The position numbers were made by a program, and so were the translations under genes. This document shows, one piece after another, positions 1 through 5,819 of a stretch of 6,875 nucleotides of DNA. Source of the DNA: Alphaproteobacteria bacterium (GTDB lineage Bacteria; Pseudomonadota; Alphaproteobacteria; ATCC43930; CGMCC-115725); NCBI GenBank assembly GCA_028866355.1, contig JAGWIH010000120.1, positions 1 to 6,875 on the forward strand, given 5' to 3'. The notes beneath the pieces were generated by a model. The model did not search any database and was not told the origin of the DNA. It saw only the letters and a program-made list of their open reading frames with translations. Numbering within the stretch: position 1 is the first letter of the stretch; every line of letters starts with the position of its first letter.

Positions 1-101
1 ACCTTATGCCGCGCGAGCGCCTGGGCGAAGGGTATGAGGCCGGCCTTGTCGGAAACCGAAATCAGCGCCCGGCGGACCGGGCGAAGGCGGGGTTCGGACA
101 T
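1..101 (-). CDS. purH: PurH, bifunctional AICAR formyltransferase / IMP cyclohydrolase (N-terminal fragment)
   Basis: Only the first 33 codons lie in the window; the gene continues past the left edge. The protein begins MSEPRLRPVRRALISVSDKA and goes on GLIPFAQALARHKV. The RRALISVSDKAGL stretch followed by a hydrophobic FA-ALA helix is the hallmark start of PurH, the beginning of its IMP cyclohydrolase (MGS-like) domain. The family protein catalyses the last two steps of purine synthesis: formylation of AICAR, then ring closure to IMP, in the cytoplasm. The ATG at 101 has a weak GGA six bases upstream. The gene is last in the visible minus-strand run and is separated from the methyltransferase by 57 nt. 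The assignment rests on a short segment, but that segment is distinctive. Confidence 0.9.
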   Translation of the reverse strand, partial: MSEPRLRPVRRALISVSDKAGLIPFAQALARHK

Positions 102-109
102 GGGATTTC

Positions 110-127
110 CGCGCAAAAGGCAGCGCG
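110..127 (-). other. Small stem-loop in the purH leader
   Basis: CGCGC (110-114) pairs perfectly with GCGCG (123-127) around an 8-nt loop. On the purH strand the loop carries a CCTTTT run. The structure ends eight bases before the purH ATG and lies next to its weak ribosome-binding site. No T tract follows, so it is not a standard terminator. A stem of this size can arise by chance in GC-rich DNA; any role in purH translation is speculative. Confidence 0.2.
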
Positions 128-158
128 ACCATAAGGCCGCGCCGCGCGCCGCGCAAGG

Positions 159-755
159 TCAGCGGGCGAAGATTACGCCGTAATGATAGGGCGGCAGTTC
201 GACGATTCGGGCGTGTTTCAGTCCCGACGGCGCGACGCGCGCGATGGTCTCTTCCGGCGATAGGCGCAGCTCGGTGCGCGGCCCGCGAGGCTCGCCCGAC
301 ACCGGCGTTTCTTCACGCGGCCGCTTGTGCCAATTGATCACACCGAAGCGCCCGCCCGGCTTGAGCGCGTGGCGCACGGCACTCGCCAGCCGCGCCGGCT
401 CGGGCACGCCATGAAACGCGTTACCCATCAGCACGTAGTCGACCGTCCGCGGCACCAGCGCCGCGACGTCGTAGGCGTCGCCCGCGACGAACGCGCAGTT
501 GGTCGCGCCAGCCGCGGAAACCCGCACCTGCGCCATATCGAGAAATTTGCGATCGAGGTCGATGGCGATGACGTGGCTGGCGATTGTCGTCAGCGGCGCG
601 GTAAACCAGCCGTCGCCGCAGCACAAATCGATCACGTCGCTGCCGCGCTCGACGCCCATGGTCGCGAGCACGCCGGCCGGGTCGGGCCAGAGCACCGGCC
701 ACCAGCCGGCGGTCGGCATTTCGGTGCCTTGGAAAAACGCGGCCCGCTCGCTCAC
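159..755 (-). CDS. Class I SAM-dependent methyltransferase, small, substrate unknown
   Basis: This 198-aa protein shows a class I (Rossmann-fold) methyltransferase core. Motif I, VIDLCCGDGW, sits at residues 41-50 as the SAM-binding glycine loop. The acidic end of strand beta2 is IDLD at 65-68. AGDAYDV at 91-97 fits the adenine-binding segment, and LKPGGRFGVINWHKRP at 131-146 is the post-motif strand. It resembles Methyltransf_11/25-type enzymes; nothing visible identifies the acceptor. The proposed start is GTG at 755, four bases after the heparinase stop, with only a weak GAG upstream. An ATG at 719 (Met13) has a better-spaced AAGG, but starting there would remove FFQGTE, which I believe is conserved in relatives. 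The gene lies between the heparinase gene and purH, so co-transcription and translational coupling are likely. The methyltransferase call is secure, the start is not, and the substrate is unknown. Confidence 0.85.
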   Translation of the reverse strand: MSERAAFFQGTEMPTAGWWPVLWPDPAGVLATMGVERGSDVIDLCCGDGWFTAPLTTIASHVIAIDLDRKFLDMAQVRVSAAGATNCAFVAGDAYDVAALVPRTVDYVLMGNAFHGVPEPARLASAVRHALKPGGRFGVINWHKRPREETPVSGEPRGPRTELRLSPEETIARVAPSGLKHARIVELPPYHYGVIFAR

Positions 756-759
756 GGCG

Positions 760-2319
760 TCATGTCTCGCCCGGCTTCTCGCCCTTCTTGGCTTCGCGTT
801 TCAACGCCCATTTTACGGACGCGCCGGTCGAACCGGCATGGCCGTCGAGCACGATCTGCTGCGTCTTGCGCGCGGTGCCGTCGCCAAGATAGACGCTCTC
901 GGCAAGGTTCATCACGGCACCCACAGCCTTGAGCCGCCAGAACACACCGCTCGGCGATTTCAGCAGCACGGCATTGCCGTCCTGCGTCGTCGACGCCTGC
1001 ACGTCGGGATGCAGATGGAAGCGGATGGCGAAGCCGTGGCCGCGCGGCGGACCGTTGCCGACCACCACAAGCCGGTCCTCGCCACGCAGATCGTCGCCGC
1101 CAGCCGCGAGGTACAGTTCGCGCTCGTGGCGCAGGCCGAAATTCTGCACGTACCCGGTATGACTGCCGCCGACCCAGATATTGCCGTCCTGTTCGTTGCG
1201 CTGCGCCTTGACCTCGGGCCGCGTCGCGAAGTGACCCTGCTCGACGACCGCCGAAGCGGTGTCGGCGACGATCAGCGTCGAATGCGCCGCCGTGGCGCGC
1301 ATCGCGGCGCGCCATTGCGCGTCGTTGCCATGAAAGGCGCCACAATTGACGATCAGACGTTCGCTGCCGTGGCTGAACTCGAAGGCGAGCGCGCCGGCAT
1401 GGGCTTCGCCGTCGAACGGCGCCGGCGGCAGCGTGCCGCCATCGAACAGCGCCAGACTGTGCCCGGCTTGCAACCGCTCGTAACCGGCCTGCGGCGCATG
1501 GGATGGCGGCCGGCCTTTCGCCGCGGAACGCTGCAACACCAATTCGATCAGGTCGATATCGCCTGCCGCCGCGCCGTTGAACAGCGCCAGTCCGCCGTCG
1601 CCATGCCGGAAAAAGCGCAGCATCGGCGCGGCACGATCGATCGCATCCATGACCGGCTTGGGAATTTCGACGTTGGCCGCGCTCAGCGCATCGCGCGCGT
1701 CGATCAACGCCATGAGCGCCGCGAGCTGCTGACTCGGATTGCGCGAGACATGCCCGCCGTCGGGCAGGATCTGCGCCTTTGCCTCATTGGACAAACGGGC
1801 GCACGCGGCGCCGAGCCGTCGCTGGTCCTTGAGTGCGGCGAGCGCGGCAACCAGGCCGCGGAGCGCGCGCAGCCGGGTGATGCCGGTGGTGCGGCGCCAG
1901 GTCCGGTGCAGATGCCGCGCCTGCCGCGCCAGGCTCATCAACAAGGCTTCGCGGAAAGCCGGATCTTGCGGCGGCGCGGCCAGCAAGTCGTGATGCGCGA
2001 TCCAGGCGAACAGGCGCTCGCCGACGATTTCGGGGTTCCACGACAACGGCTCGATCGCGTCGCAGCGGCGGAGCCAGTCGGCGGCGGCGTCGCGGGCGGC
2101 GCGTACGGCCGGCTCGGTGCCAAGCGCGGCGAAATCGGCCAGGAATCCGAAGCGATGGTTCTCGGCCGTCCATTGCGGCACCTGGCCAATCAGCGCCTCG
2201 CCGCGCTCGGGGTCGCCGGGCCAAGTCTCTGCCAGGCGCAAGCGCAGTTCGCTCGGCGCCGGACCCCACAGGGCAAGGTTGTAGAGACTCGAACGATAGA
2301 TCCAGTCGCGGAGCGCCAT
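760..2319 (-). CDS. Heparinase II/III family protein (putative polysaccharide lyase-like)
   Basis: This protein of about 519 aa resembles the heparinase II/III-like family found next to purH and rsmB in alphaproteobacteria. Numbering from the GTG start at 2322, the first half (to about 240) is helical, as in the alpha/alpha toroid of these lyases, and includes ILPDGGHVSRNPSQQ near 185-199. The second half is a beta-sandwich region with AGYERLQAGHS (279-289), HAGALAFEFSHG (308-319), VNCGAF (325-330) and RATAAHSTL (342-350), the characteristic block with conserved His and Arg, then GEDRL (414-418) and RFHLHPDV (434-441). No signal peptide is apparent, so a cytoplasmic location is possible. Family enzymes cleave acidic polysaccharides by beta-elimination, but the substrate here is unknown. 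The C-terminus ends in a lysine-rich tail. The start is chosen at ATG 2319, whose A is shared with the rpe TGA; GTG 2322 is the alternative. Confidence 0.88.
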   Translation of the reverse strand: MALRDWIYRSSLYNLALWGPAPSELRLRLAETWPGDPERGEALIGQVPQWTAENHRFGFLADFAALGTEPAVRAARDAAADWLRRCDAIEPLSWNPEIVGERLFAWIAHHDLLAAPPQDPAFREALLMSLARQARHLHRTWRRTTGITRLRALRGLVAALAALKDQRRLGAACARLSNEAKAQILPDGGHVSRNPSQQLAALMALIDARDALSAANVEIPKPVMDAIDRAAPMLRFFRHGDGGLALFNGAAAGDIDLIELVLQRSAAKGRPPSHAPQAGYERLQAGHSLALFDGGTLPPAPFDGEAHAGALAFEFSHGSERLIVNCGAFHGNDAQWRAAMRATAAHSTLIVADTASAVVEQGHFATRPEVKAQRNEQDGNIWVGGSHTGYVQNFGLRHERELYLAAGGDDLRGEDRLVVVGNGPPRGHGFAIRFHLHPDVQASTTQDGNAVLLKSPSGVFWRLKAVGAVMNLAESVYLGDGTARKTQQIVLDGHAGSTGASVKWALKREAKKGEKPGET

Positions 2320-2987
2320 CACCGCTCTCCGCCGCGCAACCTCGCGATGTTGCGGGCATAGGCGCCGTTGCCGCCGGCGAACGTCGCAGTGCCGGCCACC
2401 AGCACGTCGGCGCCGGCAGCGACGGCTTCGGGCGCCGTCTCGAAGTTAATGCCGCCGTCGACCTCGAGATCGATGGCGCGCTTGCTTGCGTCGATACGCT
2501 TGCGCACGGCGCGGATCTTATCGAGCGCGGCCGGAATGAAGCTCTGGCCGCCGAATCCCGGATCGACGCTCATCACCAGCACCAGATCGAGATCGCCCAT
2601 GACATAGTCGATCGCGTCGACGGGCGTCGCCGGATTGAGCGCGACGCCGGCCTTCTTGCCGAACGATTTGATCAGCTGGATCGTGCGATGCAGGTGCGGT
2701 CCGGATTCGGGGTGTACGGTGATGATGTCGGCGCCCGCTTTGGCGAAATCCTCGATATAAGGATCGACCGGCGCGATCATCAGGTGGACGTCGAAAGTCA
2801 GCTCGGTGTGCGGTCGCAACGACTTCACCACCACCGGCCCGATGGTGAGGTTGGGCACGAAATGCCCGTCCATCACGTCGACGTGGATGTAGTCGGCGCC
2901 GGCCGCAGTCACCGCCTCGATCTCGGCGCCGAGTCGCGCGAAATCGGCCGACAGGATCGAGGGCGCGATTCGGGTCGTCTGCCGCAT
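2319..2987 (-). CDS. rpe: Ribulose-phosphate 3-epimerase
   Basis: This 222-aa cytoplasmic TIM-barrel enzyme interconverts ribulose 5-phosphate and xylulose 5-phosphate in the pentose phosphate pathway and the Calvin cycle. All family signatures are present in order: IAPSILSAD (7-15), HVDVMDGHFVPN (35-46), FDVHLM (65-70), HPE (92-94), VDPGFGGQSF (141-150) and DLEVDGGI (173-180), with the phosphate-binding VAGTATF near 197-203. The metal ligands expected for the family are His35, Asp37, His68 and Asp177; Asp37 and Asp177 are also the acid/base pair. The length is normal and no key residue is missing. The ATG at 2987 has only a weak AGG upstream. It sits 31 nt after rsmB and overlaps the heparinase start, so it is probably co-transcribed with both. 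It could serve either sugar pathway; no Calvin-cycle gene is visible here. Confidence 0.97.
   Translation of the reverse strand: MRQTTRIAPSILSADFARLGAEIEAVTAAGADYIHVDVMDGHFVPNLTIGPVVVKSLRPHTELTFDVHLMIAPVDPYIEDFAKAGADIITVHPESGPHLHRTIQLIKSFGKKAGVALNPATPVDAIDYVMGDLDLVLVMSVDPGFGGQSFIPAALDKIRAVRKRIDASKRAIDLEVDGGINFETAPEAVAAGADVLVAGTATFAGGNGAYARNIARLRGGER
2327..2330 (-). promoter_or_regulatory. Ribosome-binding site GGAG for the heparinase gene
   Basis: On the minus strand GGAG lies inside the last codons of rpe, seven bases before the ATG at 2319 but only four before the GTG at 2322. The spacing favours ATG as the true start. Stop and start share a base (TGATG), an arrangement known to allow termination-reinitiation. 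Confidence 0.55.
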
Positions 2988-3018
2988 GCGGCCTGACTAA
3001 CAGGGATACCGCGCGGCA

Positions 3019-4305
3019 TCAAGACTTGCGCACGAGGCGGCAGGCGTAAAAGCCGTCGAGGCCGCCGCTATCGGCAAGCTGGCTCGGCAGCGTGCGCAGA
3101 TCGCCGTCCGGCGTGATGCAGTCGGCGATCTCGGCGATTTCGACCGGCGCGACCGGCCGGCGCTCGACCGGCGCGCCTTCGCCGAGCAGCCGCGCGATGC
3201 GTGCCGGGCCCTCTTCCGCCTCGAGCGAGCAGACGCAATAGACCAGCGTGCCGTGTGGCGCCAGCACACGCACGGCGTTGGCGAGTAAACGGTCCTGTTG
3301 CGCGGCGAGGCGCGCGACGTCGGTCGGCGATTTGAGATGCGGCACGTCGGGATTGCGCCGGATCGCGCCGGTGGCGGTGCACGGCGCGTCGAGCAGGATG
3401 AAGCGCATCGGCTCCGCGGGTTGCCAATCACCGGCGTCGGCGGTCACGCATTCGGCCGTCAACTTGAGCCGCGTGAGATTGTCGCGCAGGCGCTTCAGCC
3501 GCGCCTCGGATTGATCGAGCGCGATGACGCGCGCGCCGCTGGCGGCGAGCTGCGCCGTCTTGCCGCCCGGCGCGGCGCACAAATCGGCAACCGTCGCGCC
3601 GTCGACCTTGCCGAGCAGCCGCGCCGGCAGCGCGGCGGCGGCGTCTTGCACCCACCATGCGCCGTCACCGTAGCCCGGCAGGTCCTCGATCAAGCCGCCC
3701 GGCGCACGGCGCAGCGTGCCGGTCGGCAGGATTTTGGCCTCGAGCTTCGCCGCCCAAGCCGGCGCGTCCGATTTCACCGACAGATCGAGCGGCGCTTCGC
3801 GCCAATGCGCCATGGCGATTTCGCGCGCCGTCGCTTCGCCGTAGCTGCCGCTCCAGCTCTGCCAAAGCCATTCGGGCGTATCGAGCTTCGCCGCGTCCTG
3901 ATGCTTCAGGATGTCCGCGCCTTCGCGCGCCAGGCGGCGGAGGATGGCGTTGACCAGGCCCTTCATCGCCGGGCTGTTGGCGGCCGCGAGATCGACCGAC
4001 GTGGCGACGGCGGCGTGCGGCGGCGTGTCGAGGAACATCAGCTGCGCCGCGCCGAGCCGCAGGATGTCGCGCACGGTGCCCGGGTTGACCAGCCGCGCCA
4101 GGCAGCGCGCCAGCGCGTCGTCGAGTTGGCCGAGCCGGCGCAGCACGGTCGCTGTCAGCAGCCGCGCGAACGCGCGGTCGCGCGGACTCAAGGCGCCGAG
4201 CGTCGGGTTCTCGAGCAGCGCCTGGTCGAGCGACACGCGCCGCGCCAGCACCGTATTCAACAGGGCTAGCGCGGTGGCGCGGGCATCGGCGGGTTTCGCG
4301 TTCAT
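3019..4305 (-). CDS. rsmB: 16S rRNA (cytosine(967)-C(5))-methyltransferase RsmB
   Basis: This 428-aa protein is close in length to E. coli RsmB (429 aa). Residues 1 to about 130 form a NusB-like helical RNA-binding domain (RATALALLNTVL at the start, LRLGAAQLMFLDTPPHAAV near 82-100, GLVNAILRRLARE near 116-128). The rest is a RsmB/NOL1/NOP2 methyltransferase domain with SAM motif I DLCAAPGGKT (241-250), IALDQSE (261-267), motif IV DAPCTATGAIRRNPD (306-320) and motif VI YCVCSLEAEEG (356-366). Cys359 is the expected nucleophile and Cys309 the second conserved cysteine. The family methylates C967 of 16S rRNA on the small-subunit RNA. The ATG at 4305 is the only plausible start, since an in-frame TAA lies eight codons upstream. 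No good Shine-Dalgarno is seen; AAAGGA is too far away. It heads the minus-strand run, divergent from the SDR gene. Confidence 0.95.
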   Translation of the reverse strand: MNAKPADARATALALLNTVLARRVSLDQALLENPTLGALSPRDRAFARLLTATVLRRLGQLDDALARCLARLVNPGTVRDILRLGAAQLMFLDTPPHAAVATSVDLAAANSPAMKGLVNAILRRLAREGADILKHQDAAKLDTPEWLWQSWSGSYGEATAREIAMAHWREAPLDLSVKSDAPAWAAKLEAKILPTGTLRRAPGGLIEDLPGYGDGAWWVQDAAAALPARLLGKVDGATVADLCAAPGGKTAQLAASGARVIALDQSEARLKRLRDNLTRLKLTAECVTADAGDWQPAEPMRFILLDAPCTATGAIRRNPDVPHLKSPTDVARLAAQQDRLLANAVRVLAPHGTLVYCVCSLEAEEGPARIARLLGEGAPVERRPVAPVEIAEIADCITPDGDLRTLPSQLADSGGLDGFYACRLVRKS

Positions 4306-4341
4306 GGCGGGCGCAGGCTCGATCCTTTACACTCTCGGTCG
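4306..4341. promoter_or_regulatory. 36-bp divergent spacer between rsmB and the SDR gene
   Basis: This spacer must hold or adjoin start signals in both directions. On the plus strand TACACT (4328-4333) matches four of six positions of a TATAAT box. Transcription initiated about seven bases later would begin at or just before the SDR ATG. No TTGACA-like -35 is found at normal spacing, and no Shine-Dalgarno precedes either gene. The promoter call is weak. Confidence 0.3.
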
Positions 4342-5040
4342 ATGACCGATTATCACGGCCGCACCGTCGTCGTCACCGGTGGCACCGGCGCGCTGGGTCA
4401 GGCGGTGGTCGGCGCGCTGCTGGCGCAGGGCGCGTCCTGCGTCGTGCCTTATATCCATGCGGCGGAAGCGGCGCAGTTTCCGCTCAAGGACCAGGTGACT
4501 TTGGTCGGTCCCGTCGACCTCGTCAGCGAAAGCGACGTCGCGCGCGTCTATGATGGCGTTGGCGCGCTGTGGGCGTCGATCCATCTCGCCGGCGGATTTG
4601 CGATGACGGCGATCGGCGACACCAAGAAAGCCGACATCCTGAAATTGCTCGAGATGAACTTCGTCACCTGCCATCTGTGCTGCGTCGCCGCGGTGCGCGC
4701 GCTGCGGCGGGGCGGGCAAGGCGGCCGCATCGTTAATGTCGCCGCGCGGCCGGCGCTCGAGCCGCGCCTGGCGGCCGGCATGGCCGCCTATGGCGCCAGC
4801 AAGGCGGCAGTGGTGGCGCTGACCGAGGCGCTGGCCGAGGAAGTCGCGGGCGACGGTATCCTGGTGAATGCCGTCGCGCCGTCGATCATCGATACGCCGG
4901 CCAATCGCGCCGCGATGCCCAAGGCGAAACACGAGGCCTGGCCCAAGGTGGACGAGATCGCGGCGACCATCCTGTTCCTGGCGTCGCCGGCGAACCGCGT
5001 TACGCGCGGCGCGATCGTGCCGGTCTACGGCAAGAGCTGA
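4342..5040 (+). CDS. Short-chain dehydrogenase/reductase (SDR), atypical catalytic serine
   Basis: This 232-aa SDR is probably an NAD(P)-dependent cytoplasmic oxidoreductase of unknown substrate. The cofactor loop is TGGTGALGQ (12-20). HLAGG (81-85) takes the place of the usual NNAG. Asn106 is in EMNF, and the active-site YGASK gives Tyr150 and Lys154. The C-terminal VNAVAPSIIDTPANR (175-189) and ILFLASP (210-216) are typical of the fold. The strand that normally carries the catalytic Ser reads GRIVNVAARPAL (128-139), so Ala135 occupies the Ser position and the spacing to Tyr150 is about two residues longer than in FabG. Dihydropteridine reductase-like SDRs are known to lack this Ser, so this may belong to a related branch. 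Start ATG 4342 has no Shine-Dalgarno. It ends four bases before the convergent GST gene. Confidence 0.93.
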   Translation: MTDYHGRTVVVTGGTGALGQAVVGALLAQGASCVVPYIHAAEAAQFPLKDQVTLVGPVDLVSESDVARVYDGVGALWASIHLAGGFAMTAIGDTKKADILKLLEMNFVTCHLCCVAAVRALRRGGQGGRIVNVAARPALEPRLAAGMAAYGASKAAVVALTEALAEEVAGDGILVNAVAPSIIDTPANRAAMPKAKHEAWPKVDEIAATILFLASPANRVTRGAIVPVYGKS

Positions 5041-5044
5041 GCGG

Positions 5045-5656
5045 TCAGCCTTTCTGCAGGCCTTCCTGCTTCAACGTCTCCTGCACCTTGGGCCGCGCTG
5101 CGACGCGCTCCATGAACGCCTTGATGTTCGGGAACGGCGACAGGTCGACGTTGGTATATTGCGACCAGCGCAGCACGGTGAAGGCATAGGCGTCGACGGC
5201 GCTGAACTTGTCGCCCAGGATGTATTGCTTGCCTGCCAGATGCTTGTCGAGGATCGCGAGCCGCTTGGCGAGATATTCGCGCGCGAGCTTCTTGTATTCG
5301 TCCGGCGTGGTCGGCCGGAATAGCGGCGAATAGCTCTTGTGCAGCTCGCTGGTGATGAAATTGAGCCACTCCTGCTCGCGCACACGTTCCATCGTGCCGG
5401 CTTTCGGGACGATGCCGCTGGCCGGCTTCTGGTCGCCGAGATACTGTACGATCGCCGGGCCTTCAGTGATGATTTGGCCGTCGTCGAGCGCCAGGACGGG
5501 AACATATCCCTTGGGATTGATGGCAAAGAAATCGGCGCCCTTCTCGGTCTTCTTGCTCGCCAGGTCGACCTTCTCGACCTCGTAGTTGAAGCCGGCTTCG
5601 TTCAAGACGATGTGCGGCGAGAGCGAGCAGGCGCCGGGCGAATAATAGAGCTTCAT
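5045..5656 (-). CDS. Glutathione S-transferase, beta class
   Basis: This 203-aa protein is close to bacterial beta-class GSTs (about 201-203 aa). The N-terminal thioredoxin-like domain begins MKLYYSPGACSLSPHIVLNE. Cys10 matches the beta-class cysteine that forms mixed disulfides with glutathione. NPKGYVPVL (47-55) carries the cis-proline loop (Val52-Pro53), and EGPAIVQYL (65-73) is the glutathione gamma-glutamyl-binding segment. The C-terminal helical domain includes His106, conserved in the class, and SAVDAYAF (152-159) with the folding-motif Asp155. The family conjugates or reduces electrophiles and peroxides in the cytoplasm or periplasm. ATG 5656 is chosen because a strong GGAGGG lies five bases upstream; an in-frame GTG at 5686 would add ten residues ahead of the class-typical MKLYY. 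It converges with the SDR gene and diverges from the membrane protein gene. The physiological substrate is unknown. Confidence 0.95.
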   Translation of the reverse strand: MKLYYSPGACSLSPHIVLNEAGFNYEVEKVDLASKKTEKGADFFAINPKGYVPVLALDDGQIITEGPAIVQYLGDQKPASGIVPKAGTMERVREQEWLNFITSELHKSYSPLFRPTTPDEYKKLAREYLAKRLAILDKHLAGKQYILGDKFSAVDAYAFTVLRWSQYTNVDLSPFPNIKAFMERVAARPKVQETLKQEGLQKG

Positions 5657-5661
5657 AGATT

Positions 5662-5667
5662 CCCTCC
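5662..5667 (-). promoter_or_regulatory. Strong ribosome-binding site GGAGGG for the GST gene
   Basis: GGAGGG on the minus strand is followed by AATCT and then the ATG at 5656. It is the best Shine-Dalgarno in the window. It fixes the GST start at 5656, excludes the longer GTG start at 5686, and suggests efficient translation. Confidence 0.85.
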
Positions 5668-5734
5668 GTGAGTTGGCGGCCGGCACGCTAGCGCGGCATA
5701 CCGGCGGTGGCTATCCCGGCGGAAGCAAACCGGC

Positions 5735-5753
5735 CCTGCGCCGGGCGCGCAGG
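5735..5753. repeat. GC-rich perfect stem-loop
   Basis: CCTGCGC (5735-5741) and GCGCAGG (5747-5753) form a perfect 7-bp stem around a 5-nt loop. Neither strand has a U tract after it, so an intrinsic terminator is unlikely. It could be a regulator site or a leader structure, or simply chance in GC-rich DNA. Confidence 0.4.
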
Positions 5754-5777
5754 CGGCCGCTTGGCCGGCGTTCACGC

Positions 5778-5792
5778 TTCTTCAATTAAGAA
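5778..5792. promoter_or_regulatory. Imperfect palindrome TTCTTCAATTAAGAA, operator candidate
   Basis: The 15-bp sequence is centred on 5785 and its arms match at six of seven positions. It lies in the most AT-rich patch of an otherwise very GC-rich window, just upstream of TATACC and 28 bp before the membrane protein start, in a divergent intergenic region. Its position suits a repressor or activator dimer site. No regulator gene is visible nearby, so the role is inferred only from symmetry and placement. Confidence 0.35.
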
Positions 5793-5804
5793 ATCCTATA
5801 CCGG

Positions 5805-5819
5805 GGCGGGATTCCCGCC
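5805..5819 (+). promoter_or_regulatory. Perfect hairpin directly abutting the membrane protein start codon
   Basis: GGCGGG (5805-5810), loop ATT (5811-5813) and CCCGCC (5814-5819) form a 6-bp perfect GC-only stem that ends one base before the A of ATG 5820. The only purine-rich ribosome-binding candidate (GGGGCGGGA, 5803-5811) lies largely in its 5' arm. Folding could therefore hide the start region in the mRNA. The same sequence could also be a DNA operator. Confidence 0.5.

Larger units (their letters stand above)
5657..5819. promoter_or_regulatory. Divergent intergenic region between GST and the membrane protein gene
   Basis: These 163 bp are the only sizeable non-coding stretch in the window. 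The region contains the GST ribosome-binding site, the 8-bp palindrome CGCTAGCG (5686-5693), a GC-rich stem-loop (5735-5753), an AT-rich patch (about 5778-5800) with an imperfect palindrome, and a hairpin touching the membrane protein start. TATACC (5797-5802) could be a plus-strand -10, but no -35 lies at standard spacing. No convincing minus-strand promoter for GST was found, though one must exist in or near this region. Confidence 0.5.

Noticed and set aside
683..719. Shorter methyltransferase start at ATG 719
   Set aside because: It has a well-spaced AAGG and cannot be excluded, but it would remove residues before TEMPTAGWW that I expect to be conserved. GTG 755 is kept with reservation.
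499..2361. Very long plus-strand open frame (about 620 codons)
   Set aside because: It lies antisense to the methyltransferase, the heparinase gene and the end of rpe, all of which have recognisable motifs. Its translation is rich in Arg, Ala, Gln and His with no recognisable domain, as expected for a mirror frame in high-GC DNA.
3298..4269. Plus-strand open frame of about 323 codons
   Set aside because: It is fully antisense to rsmB, which has complete catalytic motifs. Its composition is Arg/Gln/His-rich with no domain signal.
4327..4932. Minus-strand open frame of about 201 codons opposite the SDR gene
   Set aside because: It is antisense to a gene with a clear cofactor loop and YxxxK motif, and it shows low-complexity Arg/His/Asp-rich composition.
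5056..5069. GCAGG-CCTT-CCTGC hairpin just after the SDR stop, as a terminator
   Set aside because: The stem is only 5 bp, lies within the GST coding region, and is followed on neither strand by a convincing T run.
5657..5686. Ten-residue N-terminal extension of GST from a GTG at 5686
   Set aside because: The ATG at 5656 has a strong GGAGGG at ideal spacing and gives the class-typical MKLYYSPGAC start with Cys10 at the expected position.
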